Shown here in pieces: positions 1 to 7,321 of a stretch of 20,892 nucleotides of DNA. Made by a program: the position numbers and the translations under genes. The stretch's first letter is position 1; each line of letters opens with the position of its first letter. Origin of the DNA: a virus; the IMG/VR virus record IMGVR_UViG_3300037070_000843, positions 1 to 20,892 of that record. One strand, written 5' to 3'. The notes below the pieces were generated by a model that was given only the letters and a program-made list of their open reading frames with translations, was not told the origin of the DNA and did not search any database.

Positions 1-150
1 TGTGTGTAGGTATGATTCTTACCTTGGCTCTCAGACTGTGAGTATGAAATGCGAAATGAGGTACCTGTATTAGAACGCATGGCTTGTGCTCGCAAATAGG
101 TAATTGCTGGCCGCACAATTATCATAGGTACACTTCTCCACTGACACTTC
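1..150. other. AT-richer non-coding leader with repeated AGGTA half-sites
   Basis: This stretch is visibly richer in A/T than the rest of the window and holds no convincing gene. One frame is open to a TAG at 71-73, but it lacks the G/C third-position bias of every real gene here. The pentamer AGGTA occurs at 8-12, 59-63, 98-102 and 126-130, and its complement TACCT at 20-24 and 62-66; the pair at 59-66 forms the palindrome AGGTACCT. That is far more than expected by chance in 130 bases. The copies at 98 and 126 sit in ATAGGTA, the same string as the end of the promoter-like motif at 18882. The region may hold promoters or operators for the packaging genes or separate two genome arms; I cannot tell which. 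Confidence 0.5.
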
Positions 151-192
151 CGATCGGTCCTACGGTCCCCGTAGGGGACCTAGGACCGATCG
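151..192 (+). terminator. Long imperfect hairpin, possible transcription terminator
   Basis: Bases 151-162 pair perfectly with 181-192 (12 bp). Then, with one unpaired C at 163, bases 164-170 pair with 174-180 (7 bp) around a GTA loop. The whole is a 19-bp stem with one bulge. A moderately T-rich run (193-205) follows on the + strand and no T run follows on the other strand, so if it is an intrinsic terminator it acts on rightward transcription. It sits just before the first promoter-like motif at 242, repeating the terminator-then-promoter order seen near 9831-9888. It could instead be a processing site or a protein-binding palindrome. Confidence 0.5.
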
Positions 193-241
193 TCATTGTT
201 TCATTGTGCGGCTGAGAACCGTTCTCAAGTTGCGGGCACAG

Positions 242-263
242 GGGGACGGTCGGTACCTACTGG
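242..263 (+). promoter_or_regulatory. GGGGACG promoter-like motif, copy 1
   Basis: GGGGACG at 242-248, G at position 12 and CC at positions 15-16 of the element, then TACTGG at 258-263. The GTG start of the first gene lies at 265, two bases later. The geometry is identical to the copies at 2836, 9867, 15601 and 18882. The motif also contains a TACCT (254-258) like the half-sites in the leader. I read it as the promoter of the packaging unit; the function is inferred from placement and recurrence. Confidence 0.55.
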
Positions 264-264
264 C

Positions 265-744
265 GTGACACCAGATCCCGTGGACCCCGATGAGCTGTCC
301 GAGGCGCTGACGAAGGCTGAGCTGCTCGAGGTGGCCGAGGCCAACGAGGTGCCTGTCGCCAAGTCGAAGACGAAGGTCGAGATCGCTGAGGCGATCGTCG
401 ACGCCGATGTCGTGTCGGATGACGAGGAGGACGCTCGGGCGCTGCTGTTGGCGGCCCGTGAGTCGAAGTCGTCGAAGGACGAGCAGCCGAACCCGAAGCC
501 CGAGCACGCTGGTCAGCCTGTCCCTGAGCGGGTCGAGGAGCGCAGGTTCCTCGAGGTCGATGAGGAGACGGGGGCGTTCGGCAACACGCACTCGCAGTCC
601 CCTGTTCTGGATCGGGCGAAGCGGGTCGACTTGGTCTACCCTGTCGCTCCTCCTCGGGTACCTGAGCCTGACGTGACGTCGCCGCCTGCGGCGCCGTCTT
701 ACGTCCGCCGCTACCCGATCCCTGGCAACCCCGCCAAGTCCTGA
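265..744 (+). CDS. Small protein with SAP/Rho-N-like helical motif
   Basis: A 159-residue protein if started at GTG 265. I prefer this start over an in-frame TTG at 196 because 265 falls exactly 23 bases after the GGGGACG motif, the same distance as in the gene at 15624, and because 196 overlaps the hairpin tail. Residues about 11-47 (LTKAELLEVAEANEVPV...KVEIAEAI) look like the helix-loop-helix of SAP or Rho N-terminal domains, which commonly bind nucleic acid. The middle is acidic and charged. The last ~35 residues are rich in proline and probably disordered. It ends one base before the terminase small subunit start, so the two are probably co-transcribed. A role in DNA recognition or packaging is plausible from position, but no specific family is recognised. 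Confidence 0.7.
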   Translation: MTPDPVDPDELSEALTKAELLEVAEANEVPVAKSKTKVEIAEAIVDADVVSDDEEDARALLLAARESKSSKDEQPNPKPEHAGQPVPERVEERRFLEVDEETGAFGNTHSQSPVLDRAKRVDLVYPVAPPRVPEPDVTSPPAAPSYVRRYPIPGNPAKS

Positions 745-745
745 G

Positions 746-1192
746 ATGCCGCTCCTCCCTGGGGAGGGTTGGAACGGCAAGGGCGAGGAGAAGGAACGGT
801 TCCTCGACTGGCTGTGCTTCGGCCCTGAACGTCAAGTAGGCCAGTCGCAGAACGAGTTTGCGAAGGTCCTCGGTGTCGGCCGTTCCACGTTGGGCGAGTG
901 GAAGCGTGACCACCAGTTCCGTCTCCGTTGGGAGGCCCGTCTCCGTGAGACGGTCCTGGCCCCCGACATCATCCATGATCAGCTCCGTACGCTGCATGAG
1001 ATCGCTACGTCGGGTGAGGCGAAAGACTCTGACCGCATCAATGCGATCACCCAATATCAGAAGCTGACGGGTGCCGCAGCTCCTGAAAGGCATGACCTGA
1101 AGGCGAGCACAGAAGGTGTGCGCCAGATGTCGGATGAGGAACTGATGGCTGAGCTGCAGGCTCGTGTAGGCCAGAAAGCGCTCAATGCGTAA
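746..1192 (+). CDS. terS: Terminase small subunit
   Basis: The DNA-recognition half of the packaging motor; it would bind the phage packaging site and hand DNA to the large subunit. The 148-residue size is usual for the family. Residues about 33-60 (SQNEFAKVLGVGRSTLGEWKR) form a clear helix-turn-helix. Residues 70-110 are helical and could be the oligomerisation core. The C-terminal segment 128-139 (QMSDEELMAELQ) is the kind of short acidic helix seen at the end of many small terminases. It starts one base after the previous stop, and its own stop overlaps the large-subunit ATG (TAATG at 1190-1194), so the two subunits are translationally coupled. Assignment rests on the helix-turn-helix plus the immediate large-terminase neighbour. 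Confidence 0.85.
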   Translation: MPLLPGEGWNGKGEEKERFLDWLCFGPERQVGQSQNEFAKVLGVGRSTLGEWKRDHQFRLRWEARLRETVLAPDIIHDQLRTLHEIATSGEAKDSDRINAITQYQKLTGAAAPERHDLKASTEGVRQMSDEELMAELQARVGQKALNA

Positions 1193-2835
1193 TGGCCGAT
1201 TTGTCCGAACTGCAGATCGAGCGAGAGCTTCTATGGCGGAAGTGCAAAGGCTCGAGCGCCGAGGACTTCGAGGCGTGCCTCTACTTCCTCGACAACTACT
1301 GGAAGATCCGCCACCCGAGCAAAGGGACGATCAGCTTCCCGATCCGTGAACGTCCCGCCCAGATGGAGACGCTCGAGACGGTCATGTCGTGCACGCAGTC
1401 GATCATCTTGAAGGCACGGCAGATCGGGTTCACGACCCTGTTCACGGCGTACATGTTCTGGCTGGCGTTCTTCTGGCCCGACAAGCTCGTGATCGTCCTG
1501 AGCAAGCGTGAGGACGACGCCAAGGACATCCTGAAGTTCGTGGTCCGAGGGTATGACCGTCTGCCCGAGTGGATCCGTGACCGTGGCCCGAAGCGGACGA
1601 ACGACAGCTCGCAGATCTTCTCGCTGTCGAACGAGTCGGAGATCAAGTCGTTCCCGTCGAACAACAACCCTGCTCGAGGCCAGGCCGCCTACCTCGTCGT
1701 GTTCGACGAGTTCGCCTTCCTCGAGGACCAGCACTCCGCCTGGGCGTCGGTGGAGCCGACGACCGACATCGGTGGGCGGGTCATCATCCTCTCCACCGCC
1801 AACGGCGGCGGATCCCTCTACGAGTCGATGTTCAATGCCGCCCTCGGCGGGCACGGCGAGATGGAGGCGATCTTCTACCCGTGGTCGGCTGTCCCTGATC
1901 GTGACATGGCGTGGTACGAGGCGAAGATCGAGGGCTTCCGTCGGGCGAACGCCGAGTGGATCATGCACCAGGAGTACCCGACGTCGCCTGAGGAGGCGTT
2001 CATCCGTTCGGGTCGTGCCGTGTTCGACCTGGATCTGGTGATCGAGCGGCGGGAGGCGATCATCAGGGGCAGCGACGACATCCCTGTGTCCGCCAAGGGG
2101 TACATCGCTCCGAAGGGCGGCGGGGAGGCGAAGCTGGCCCGCCACTTCGTGTGGCGTCAGGGGCAGGGCGAGTTCGAGGTGTGGCGTCAGCCCGACAAGG
2201 CGCACCGCTACGTGATGGGTGTCGACGTGTCGGAGGGCCTCGAACACGGCGACTTCTCGGTCTGCTCGGTGTACGACACGAAGACGAAGGAGAAGGTCGC
2301 CAAGTGGCGGGGCCACATCGACCCTGACCTGCTGGCGAAGGACATCGCCTGGCCGTTGGGCCACTTCTACGGCGGCGCCCTGATCGGCGTCGAGTCGAAC
2401 AACCACGGCCTCGTCACGCTGATCAAGCTGCGGGACCTGGCGTACCCGAGGCTGTTCCGCCGTCAGGATCGGGCCGCCCTCGGCCGCCCGACCTCGACGA
2501 AGCTGGGCTGGTACACGTCGAAGTCCAGCAAGGTCGAGATGATCGACGAGTTCCAGGAGGCGTTCCGTGAGGAGCTGGTGATCTACGACACGGGTGTGCT
2601 CGCCGAGATGCTGATGTACACCCGTGACGAGAAGGGCCGCATGAGCGGCTCGCCGTTCGACGACGAGGTGATGGCTGATGCGATCGCCAACCAGATGTTC
2701 CGCCACATGCACACCGTGTCGTGGCCCGAGGTCGAGTCAGACGCCTACACGTTCGGGTGGCTGGTCCGTCGGGACAAGGAACGGGTGAAGCGTGACGCCA
2801 ACGTCGGCATGGGCCGACGTCTTGGCGTGCGGTAG
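1192..2835 (+). CDS. terL: Terminase large subunit (packaging ATPase and nuclease)
   Basis: The motor that translocates DNA into the procapsid and cuts the concatemer; 547 residues, a normal length. Visible ATPase signatures are a deviant Walker A, KARQIGFTT (residues 74-82), a Walker B, LVVFDEF (168-173) followed by AFLED, and a coupling motif STANGG (201-206). The C-terminal RNase H-like nuclease is marked by acidic residues in VMGVDVSEG (Asp345), IGVESNNHG (Glu401) and SPFDDEVMADA (Asp490/491), the usual three metal ligands. ATG overlaps the small-subunit stop. Its own TAG stop at 2833-2835 abuts the second GGGGACG motif, so the packaging unit ends here. The family is certain; the packaging strategy (headful, cos or terminal repeats) cannot be read from the sequence. 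Confidence 0.96.
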   Translation: MADLSELQIERELLWRKCKGSSAEDFEACLYFLDNYWKIRHPSKGTISFPIRERPAQMETLETVMSCTQSIILKARQIGFTTLFTAYMFWLAFFWPDKLVIVLSKREDDAKDILKFVVRGYDRLPEWIRDRGPKRTNDSSQIFSLSNESEIKSFPSNNNPARGQAAYLVVFDEFAFLEDQHSAWASVEPTTDIGGRVIILSTANGGGSLYESMFNAALGGHGEMEAIFYPWSAVPDRDMAWYEAKIEGFRRANAEWIMHQEYPTSPEEAFIRSGRAVFDLDLVIERREAIIRGSDDIPVSAKGYIAPKGGGEAKLARHFVWRQGQGEFEVWRQPDKAHRYVMGVDVSEGLEHGDFSVCSVYDTKTKEKVAKWRGHIDPDLLAKDIAWPLGHFYGGALIGVESNNHGLVTLIKLRDLAYPRLFRRQDRAALGRPTSTKLGWYTSKSSKVEMIDEFQEAFREELVIYDTGVLAEMLMYTRDEKGRMSGSPFDDEVMADAIANQMFRHMHTVSWPEVESDAYTFGWLVRRDKERVKRDANVGMGRRLGVR

Positions 2836-2857
2836 GGGGACGGAATGACCCTACAGT
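2836..2857 (+). promoter_or_regulatory. GGGGACG promoter-like motif, copy 2
   Basis: GGGGACG at 2836-2842, the conserved G at element position 12, CC at positions 15-16 and TACAGT at 2852-2857. It begins at the base after the large-terminase stop. An in-frame ATG at 2860 lies two bases beyond the motif, as at copy 1, whereas the upstream ATG at 2845 lies inside it. This would make it the promoter of the portal/fibre unit. The poly-G stretch could alternatively act as a weak ribosome-binding site for 2845. Confidence 0.5.
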
Positions 2858-3132
2858 TGATGTCGGCACACCTGGATGCAGCCCTCGAGGACCTCGACGC
2901 AGGACTGCATGCGGTTGGCGATCACACCTCCTGTGATCCGAACACGTGTTTCGCTGCGAAGATGCGCTACTGGCGCACCCACGGGGCGAACATCGTGACC
3001 CGACCCATGTTGACCCGAGAGGTGTCGGCGCTCCACGGGCCGACCAAGCGTGAGTTCCTCGACGAGCACGTGGGCCTCGACAACATCAAGAGCGGCGCCG
3101 CCGTTCCCAAGGACAAAGGACGTTGGGTATGA
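2845..3132 (+). CDS. Small hypothetical protein between terminase and portal
   Basis: A 95-residue soluble protein, not recognised. It contains two cysteines in a short stretch (SCDPNTC, residues 29-35) and a C-terminal region rich in charged residues. There are two candidate starts: ATG 2845, preceded by AGGGGGA about five bases upstream, and ATG 2860 (90 residues), placed just after the promoter-like motif in the manner of the genes at 265 and 15624. I give the longer form but regard 2860 as at least as likely. Its stop overlaps the next tiny ORF (ATGA at 3129-3132). Position between terL and portal suggests a head or packaging accessory; this is not shown by the sequence. Confidence 0.7.
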   Translation: MTLQLMSAHLDAALEDLDAGLHAVGDHTSCDPNTCFAAKMRYWRTHGANIVTRPMLTREVSALHGPTKREFLDEHVGLDNIKSGAAVPKDKGRWV

Positions 3133-3200
3133 CCCTCGGCGGAATCATCATCCTCCTCATCGTGATCCTCCTGGTGCTCGCCATCGTCGGCCGCATCTGA
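3129..3200 (+). CDS. 23-residue membrane peptide
   Basis: A very short ORF starting in ATGA overlap with the preceding gene, with AAAGGA (3114-3119) about nine bases upstream as a possible ribosome-binding site. The peptide is one hydrophobic helix: a short MTLGG start, then about 15 Ile/Leu/Val residues (GIIILLIVILLVLAIVG), then Arg-Ile. It would fit a single membrane span almost exactly. It is the first of three consecutive mini-ORFs that link the 95-residue protein to the portal without gaps. Function is unknown; a pinholin-like, membrane-remodelling or translation-coupling role can be imagined. Tight overlap and codon use support translation, but a chance ORF this small cannot be excluded. 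Confidence 0.55.
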   Translation: MTLGGIIILLIVILLVLAIVGRI

Positions 3201-3201
3201 C

Positions 3202-3333
3202 ATGAAGCCCCTCGTTCTCGCCGCCCTCGCAGCCGCAGGCACGGCTGCCGTCTACTTCGGTGGATGGCTGGCGTACGTCCTGATCTCGTCGGACACGGCC
3301 GAGAACGCCATCGACGACCTGTACCAGCGTTGA
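3202..3333 (+). CDS. 43-residue single-span membrane protein
   Basis: Starts one base after the previous stop (TGACATG). Residues about 4-28 (LVLAALAAAGTAAVYFGGWL and following) make a hydrophobic segment long enough to cross a membrane, preceded by one lysine. The tail (SSDTAENAIDDLYQR) is acidic and polar. The layout resembles a signal-anchor peptide with the tail exported, or a small inner-membrane protein. There is no cysteine lipobox. Its stop overlaps the start of the next mini-ORF (TGATG, 3331-3335). Not recognised. Gap-free packing and G/C third positions argue that it is real. Confidence 0.6.
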   Translation: MKPLVLAALAAAGTAAVYFGGWLAYVLISSDTAENAIDDLYQR

Positions 3334-3419
3334 TGATGGAAGCGCTGCTGATCCCCCTCGGCTGGGTAGGTGCGATGTGGGCGTTGACCCGCATCGTCAC
3401 CACGTGGCCGCCCCGCTGA
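3333..3419 (+). CDS. 28-residue hydrophobic peptide preceding portal
   Basis: Begins with two tandem ATG codons (3333 and 3336) overlapping the previous stop and ends in TGA overlapping the portal ATG (TGATG at 3417-3421). The sequence (ALLIPLGWVGAMWALTRIVTTW) is largely hydrophobic with aromatic residues, enough for one short membrane span. It could be a third small membrane protein or a leader peptide whose translation feeds ribosomes into portal. Function is unknown, and it is short enough that translation should be considered probable rather than proven. Confidence 0.5.
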   Translation: MMEALLIPLGWVGAMWALTRIVTTWPPR

Positions 3420-5518
3420 TGGCACGGGCGTCGAAGAAGACCGAGGGGCAGCTCTCCGCCTACCGTTCGTGCATCGAGTCGGCGAAGGGGTTCCGACGGC
3501 AAGAGGATCTCGACGGGCGGGACGGCCTGTGGGCCACCCTCGTCGACCTGTACAAGGGCAAGCACTGGCCGAAGAACGCCCCGTACAAGGACCTCATCAC
3601 CATCAACATCTCGAAGGCGACAGTCGACGTCATCCTGCCGTCCATCGCCATCAACTACCCGTCGGTGACGATCACGGCCCTGACGCCTGAGGCGTTCGAC
3701 GGCCAGGTCATCCTCGAGGCGGTCATCAACTACTGGTGGCGCCACTTCGACGTCATGCCCGAGGTCCAGGCCGCCGTCAAGGACTACCTGATCACAGGTC
3801 ACGGCTGGCTGAAGGTCGGGTACCGCTACGTCGAGGAGGAGCAGCCCGACTACGCCGCCGACGACGACCTGTTCGAGCAGAAGCGGGCCGAGGTCGAGGA
3901 GTACGCCGAGGCGAACCCGCACCTGGCTGGCGACCTCCCGACCGACGACGAGATCAAAGAGGAAGTCGGCGGGCAGACGAAGCTGCTGGTCGTCGAGGAC
4001 CGTCCGTTCGTGGAGCGTGTCTCCACCCACGACGTGTACGTCGACCCCGAGGCGACGTCGATGCGGGACATCTCGTGGATCGCCCAGCGGGTCGTGAAGA
4101 CCCTGCGGGACGTGCGGGACAACGAGGACTACAACAAGACGGCCCGCCGTGAGATCGAGGCCGACGAGGCGCTCGACACCGAGTGGCTCGACTGGGACCC
4201 GAACCGTCGTGAGGCGGTCCTGAAGGACGACATCAAGCGGGTCACCCTGTGGGAGTTCTACGACGTGCGTCGTGGGACGACCTGCACGTTCGCCGAGTCG
4301 GGCATGCGGTTCCTGGTGGAGCCTGAGGAGATCCCGTACGACTTTGGGCATCCGTTCCTGATGCTCCGCAACTACGAGGTCCCCGACCAGTTCTACCCGA
4401 TGGGTGAACTCGAGGCGCTCGAGGGGCTTCAGAACGAGCTGAACTACACCCGCACGTCGATGCTGAACGACGCCAAGGCGCAGCGGCGCCGTTGGCTGTA
4501 CCGTGCCGACGCTCTCGGCCAGAAGGCCCGTGAAGCCCTCACCTCCGACGAGGACAACATCGGCATCCCGATCGAGGGCCAGGACCCGCTGGACTCTGTG
4601 ATCGCACAGATGCCGTCGAACACGGTCAACGCCGAGATGTACCAGAACAACGACGTCATCATGGGCGACATCAACACCGTGACGGCGATCTCCGAGTACC
4701 AGCGTGGTGACGCCCCCGAGATCCGTCGGACGGCCACCGAGGCGTCGATCATCCAGGACGCCGCCAACGCCCGTGCCGCCTTCAAGCTCTCCCAGATCGA
4801 GCGGTACATGGGCGAGGTCGCCGAGTACCTGTCGAAGCTGGCCCAGGAGTTCGTCGACGAGAAGCAGACGTCGATGATCACAGGCAAGAACGGGCAGCCG
4901 TTCTGGTTCGAGTTCGACTCCGAGGACATCCAGGGCGAGTACGCTTTCTCCGTCGAGGCGGGATCCACCGAGCCGAAGAACGAGGTCACACGCCGACGCA
5001 CGGCCCTCGACCTGTTGCAGGCGCTCGGCCCGCTGATGGCCCCGAACCCCGATGGCTCGCCTGGACTGATCAACGTCCCCAACCTGTTGACCCATGTCCT
5101 CGAGTCGGGGTTCGGGATCAAGCAGCCCGAGAAGTTCCTGACCGCCCCCGTCGACCCCGTCACCGAGGGGATGGGCGACCCTGTGATGGCCGAGCAGCAG
5201 AAGATGGCTCAGCAGCTTCAGGGTGCGCCCGCCTTGCCTCCTGGCATGGAGGGCGGCGAGGACCTTCCTCCCGAGGTGATGATGCAGCTCATGGCCGAGC
5301 TGGGCCTCACGACGTCGCCTGGCGCCCCACCCGCCCCGCTTGCCACAGGCCCCAGTGCTCCTCCTGGCGGACTCCCCCCTGGCACGGTGACGGGTGCGGG
5401 CGCCAGCGAACTTCCGCCCGAACTGATCGCCCTGCTCACGCAGGACCCGTCAGGTGCGGACGCCATCCCACCCGAGATCCTTGCGCAACTGCAGGGCCAA
5501 GTAGGACTACAGGTCTGA
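3419..5518 (+). CDS. Portal protein
   Basis: Forms the dodecameric ring at one capsid vertex, docks the terminase and later the connector. From ATG 3419 the protein has 699 residues. I choose this start over an in-frame GTG at 3377 because it overlaps the preceding stop as TGATG, the pattern used throughout the window. Portal-type features include an N-terminal helical region, YLITGHGWLKVGYRYVEE entering the wing, an ELEALEGLQNELNYTRTSM helix, and a long stem-like helical stretch around TATEASIIQDAANARAA. The last ~90 residues are rich in Pro, Gly, Met and Leu (PPGMEGGEDLPPEV, GAPPAPLATGPSAPPGG) and look flexible. The length and layout resemble P22-type portals of short-tailed phages. Confidence 0.93.
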   Translation: MARASKKTEGQLSAYRSCIESAKGFRRQEDLDGRDGLWATLVDLYKGKHWPKNAPYKDLITINISKATVDVILPSIAINYPSVTITALTPEAFDGQVILEAVINYWWRHFDVMPEVQAAVKDYLITGHGWLKVGYRYVEEEQPDYAADDDLFEQKRAEVEEYAEANPHLAGDLPTDDEIKEEVGGQTKLLVVEDRPFVERVSTHDVYVDPEATSMRDISWIAQRVVKTLRDVRDNEDYNKTARREIEADEALDTEWLDWDPNRREAVLKDDIKRVTLWEFYDVRRGTTCTFAESGMRFLVEPEEIPYDFGHPFLMLRNYEVPDQFYPMGELEALEGLQNELNYTRTSMLNDAKAQRRRWLYRADALGQKAREALTSDEDNIGIPIEGQDPLDSVIAQMPSNTVNAEMYQNNDVIMGDINTVTAISEYQRGDAPEIRRTATEASIIQDAANARAAFKLSQIERYMGEVAEYLSKLAQEFVDEKQTSMITGKNGQPFWFEFDSEDIQGEYAFSVEAGSTEPKNEVTRRRTALDLLQALGPLMAPNPDGSPGLINVPNLLTHVLESGFGIKQPEKFLTAPVDPVTEGMGDPVMAEQQKMAQQLQGAPALPPGMEGGEDLPPEVMMQLMAELGLTTSPGAPPAPLATGPSAPPGGLPPGTVTGAGASELPPELIALLTQDPSGADAIPPEILAQLQGQVGLQV

Positions 5519-5521
5519 TCC

Positions 5522-6349
5522 ATGCCCGTCACCACCGACACCACCCCGCCGCCGTCGCTGGCTGACCTGCGCCGTGCCTACTACGGGGGCGGCACAGAAG
5601 CCGAGTACGAGGCGTTGCTGGCCGCTTCCGAGATGGGCCGCACCGCTTCGGATGTGATCGCACCCCTGTACCAGTGGTACTCGTCGACGTGGTCGCAGGT
5701 GATCGCCAACGCCACCTGGACCCCGATCGACTGGACGCACCCGTACACCGACCTCGGCGGCCTGCACGAGGGGTTCACGGCGGCGACCACGATCGCCGCT
5801 GGATCCAACAACGCCGCTCTCCCGCAGGGCACGATCAACGTGGCGAGCACGACGGGCTTCCAGGCTGCCTCTGCGGCGATCCCCCAGTTCGCCTCGATCG
5901 CTTTCGCCGACACGAAGCGGCACGTCTTCCAGTACACGGGGATGACGTCCACGAGCTTCACGGGCTGCACGCTCGGGTCGGGGACGATGCTGACGGGTCA
6001 GGCGGTGGCGCAAGCCAACTGCCGCATCCAGACGGGGCCGTTCTTCCACATGATGATCGCCGAGTGTGCGTTCGCCTCGAACGCCACTGGCGGGCGTGGC
6101 ATCCGCTTCCGTGACTACGGCCCGACCAGCTCGCCGTTCTTCTTCGTCGGCGGCCAGACGGGTCCCGTCGCCACCATCGCCGCCCAGATGCACGTCCAGG
6201 CCAGCATGCAGACCGTCGGCAACGTCGACGGCACGGGTGCCAACATCATCGAGGTCTACCAGTCCTCGGGCGGCGCCCTCGACATGATCCAAGAGGGGAT
6301 CTCGTCGCCGTCGCTGATGGGCGTCCCGCTCGGCTACCGCCTCCACTGA
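5522..6349 (+). CDS. Fibre- or decoration-like protein A with shared N-terminal module
   Basis: 275 residues, starting three bases after the portal stop. The first ~45 residues (MPVTTDTTPPPSLADLRRAY, then YGGGTEAEYEALLAASE) closely match those of the next gene, while the rest differs. This suggests a common docking module carrying different exposed domains. The remainder is beta-rich with little charge; TTGFQAASAAIPQFASIAF and FQYTGMTSTSFTGCTLGSG resemble the short beta-sandwich segments seen in phage appendage proteins. No coiled coil, enzyme motif or membrane span is visible. Placement between portal and scaffold suggests a head fibre or vertex-attached protein rather than a tail fibre. This is inference from position and modularity. 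Confidence 0.65.
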   Translation: MPVTTDTTPPPSLADLRRAYYGGGTEAEYEALLAASEMGRTASDVIAPLYQWYSSTWSQVIANATWTPIDWTHPYTDLGGLHEGFTAATTIAAGSNNAALPQGTINVASTTGFQAASAAIPQFASIAFADTKRHVFQYTGMTSTSFTGCTLGSGTMLTGQAVAQANCRIQTGPFFHMMIAECAFASNATGGRGIRFRDYGPTSSPFFFVGGQTGPVATIAAQMHVQASMQTVGNVDGTGANIIEVYQSSGGALDMIQEGISSPSLMGVPLGYRLH

Positions 6350-6356
6350 GGGCCTG

Positions 6357-7319
6357 ATGCCTGTCTCGACCGACACGACGCCACCGCCCTCGATCGGCGA
6401 CCTGCGCCGCCTCTACTACGGCGGCGGCACCCAGGCCGAGTACCAGTACCTCCTCGACGCTGCCGAGGCGGGGATCTCCGCTGCCGACATCCTGGCGCTC
6501 GCCGAGGGCGGCGGCGGTGGCGGCCTGACCGAGGAGCAGATCGGCGACCTCGTCGGTGCGATGGTGACGGGCGGCACGGAGTCGGGGATCACCGTCGGCT
6601 ACGACGACCCGAACCAGCGCCTCGACTTCACCGTCCCGTCCGCCTCCGACACGGCCGAAGGGCTGATCGAGACGGCGACGGGCGCCGAGACGACCACGGG
6701 GACGGACGCCGACAGGGCCGTCACGCCCGCAGGGTTGAAGGTCGTGACCGACACCCTGCAGACGGTCACCTCCGCCTACACCACCTACGTGGCGCAGCGG
6801 TCCATCGAGCGGGCCACCTGGCCGAACGGCGCCCTCGGCATCACGATCCCTGACCGTGGCGCACCCTCCAACAGCTCACCGCTCTCGTCAGGGCGTCTGT
6901 GCCTGCAGGCCATCGCACTCGAGGCTGGGGCCACGATCACGAACATCGTGTGGATGTCGGCGACGACCGCAGGGTCGGCGATGACGAACCAGTGGTTCGG
7001 CCTGTTCGACAACAACCGCAACGCCCTCCGCCTGACCGCCGATCAGACGTCAGGTGCCTGGGGCGCCAACACCGCCAAGTCGGTCGCCCTCACCTCGACG
7101 TTCGTGACGACCTACTCGGGCCTGCACTACATCGGTGTGTGCGTGGTCGGCACCCCGCCGACGCTGATGGGCCTCACCCCGTCGAACTCGGCCGCCATCG
7201 CCGTCCCCCCGATCGTGTCGGGGTTCTCGACCACGGGCCTGACGACGCCGCCTGGCCTGCCGTTCCAGGGCGCTGCCCTGTCGGTCAACGGGGCGATCTT
7301 GCTGGGTTGGGTGACCTGA
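6357..7319 (+). CDS. Fibre- or decoration-like protein B with shared N-terminal module
   Basis: 320 residues. Its N-terminus (MPVSTDTTPPPSIGDLRRLY, then YGGGTQAEYQYLLDAAE) is a near copy of the upstream protein's. A glycine run (EGGGGGGLTEEQ, about residues 50-60) then acts as a hinge. Residues about 97-125 (ASDTAEGLIETATGAETTTG, then TDADRAVTPAGLK) match the collar-like segment typical of tail-fibre proteins, in which ETAT...TGTD.RAVTP is a recurring pattern. The C-terminal half is beta-rich and lacks charged clusters, as in receptor-binding or decoration domains. It ends the portal/fibre unit just before the third promoter-like motif. Likely a virion surface fibre; the exact location is not shown. 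Confidence 0.68.
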   Translation: MPVSTDTTPPPSIGDLRRLYYGGGTQAEYQYLLDAAEAGISAADILALAEGGGGGGLTEEQIGDLVGAMVTGGTESGITVGYDDPNQRLDFTVPSASDTAEGLIETATGAETTTGTDADRAVTPAGLKVVTDTLQTVTSAYTTYVAQRSIERATWPNGALGITIPDRGAPSNSSPLSSGRLCLQAIALEAGATITNIVWMSATTAGSAMTNQWFGLFDNNRNALRLTADQTSGAWGANTAKSVALTSTFVTTYSGLHYIGVCVVGTPPTLMGLTPSNSAAIAVPPIVSGFSTTGLTTPPGLPFQGAALSVNGAILLGWVT

Positions 7320-7321
7320 GG

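Noticed and set aside
2-73. Open reading frame tail at the left edge
   Set aside because: It is only 23 codons, has no G/C third-position bias and lies in the AT-rich leader; it could be the end of an upstream gene but nothing supports that.
1-195. tRNA or small structured RNA in the leader
   Set aside because: No cloverleaf pairing or T-loop sequence was found; only short stems and the hairpin at 151-192.
196-264. TTG start extending the first gene by 23 codons
   Set aside because: The extension overlaps the tail of the hairpin and the promoter-like motif and has poor codon use; GTG 265 fits the motif spacing.
3377-3418. GTG start extending portal by 14 codons
   Set aside because: It lies inside the preceding mini-gene and has no ribosome-binding site; ATG 3419 forms the usual TGATG overlap.
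3086-5095. Long open frame on the - strand (669 codons)
   Set aside because: It is the shadow of the portal gene region, with low-complexity Val/Leu/Arg/Asp-rich translation and no family signature.
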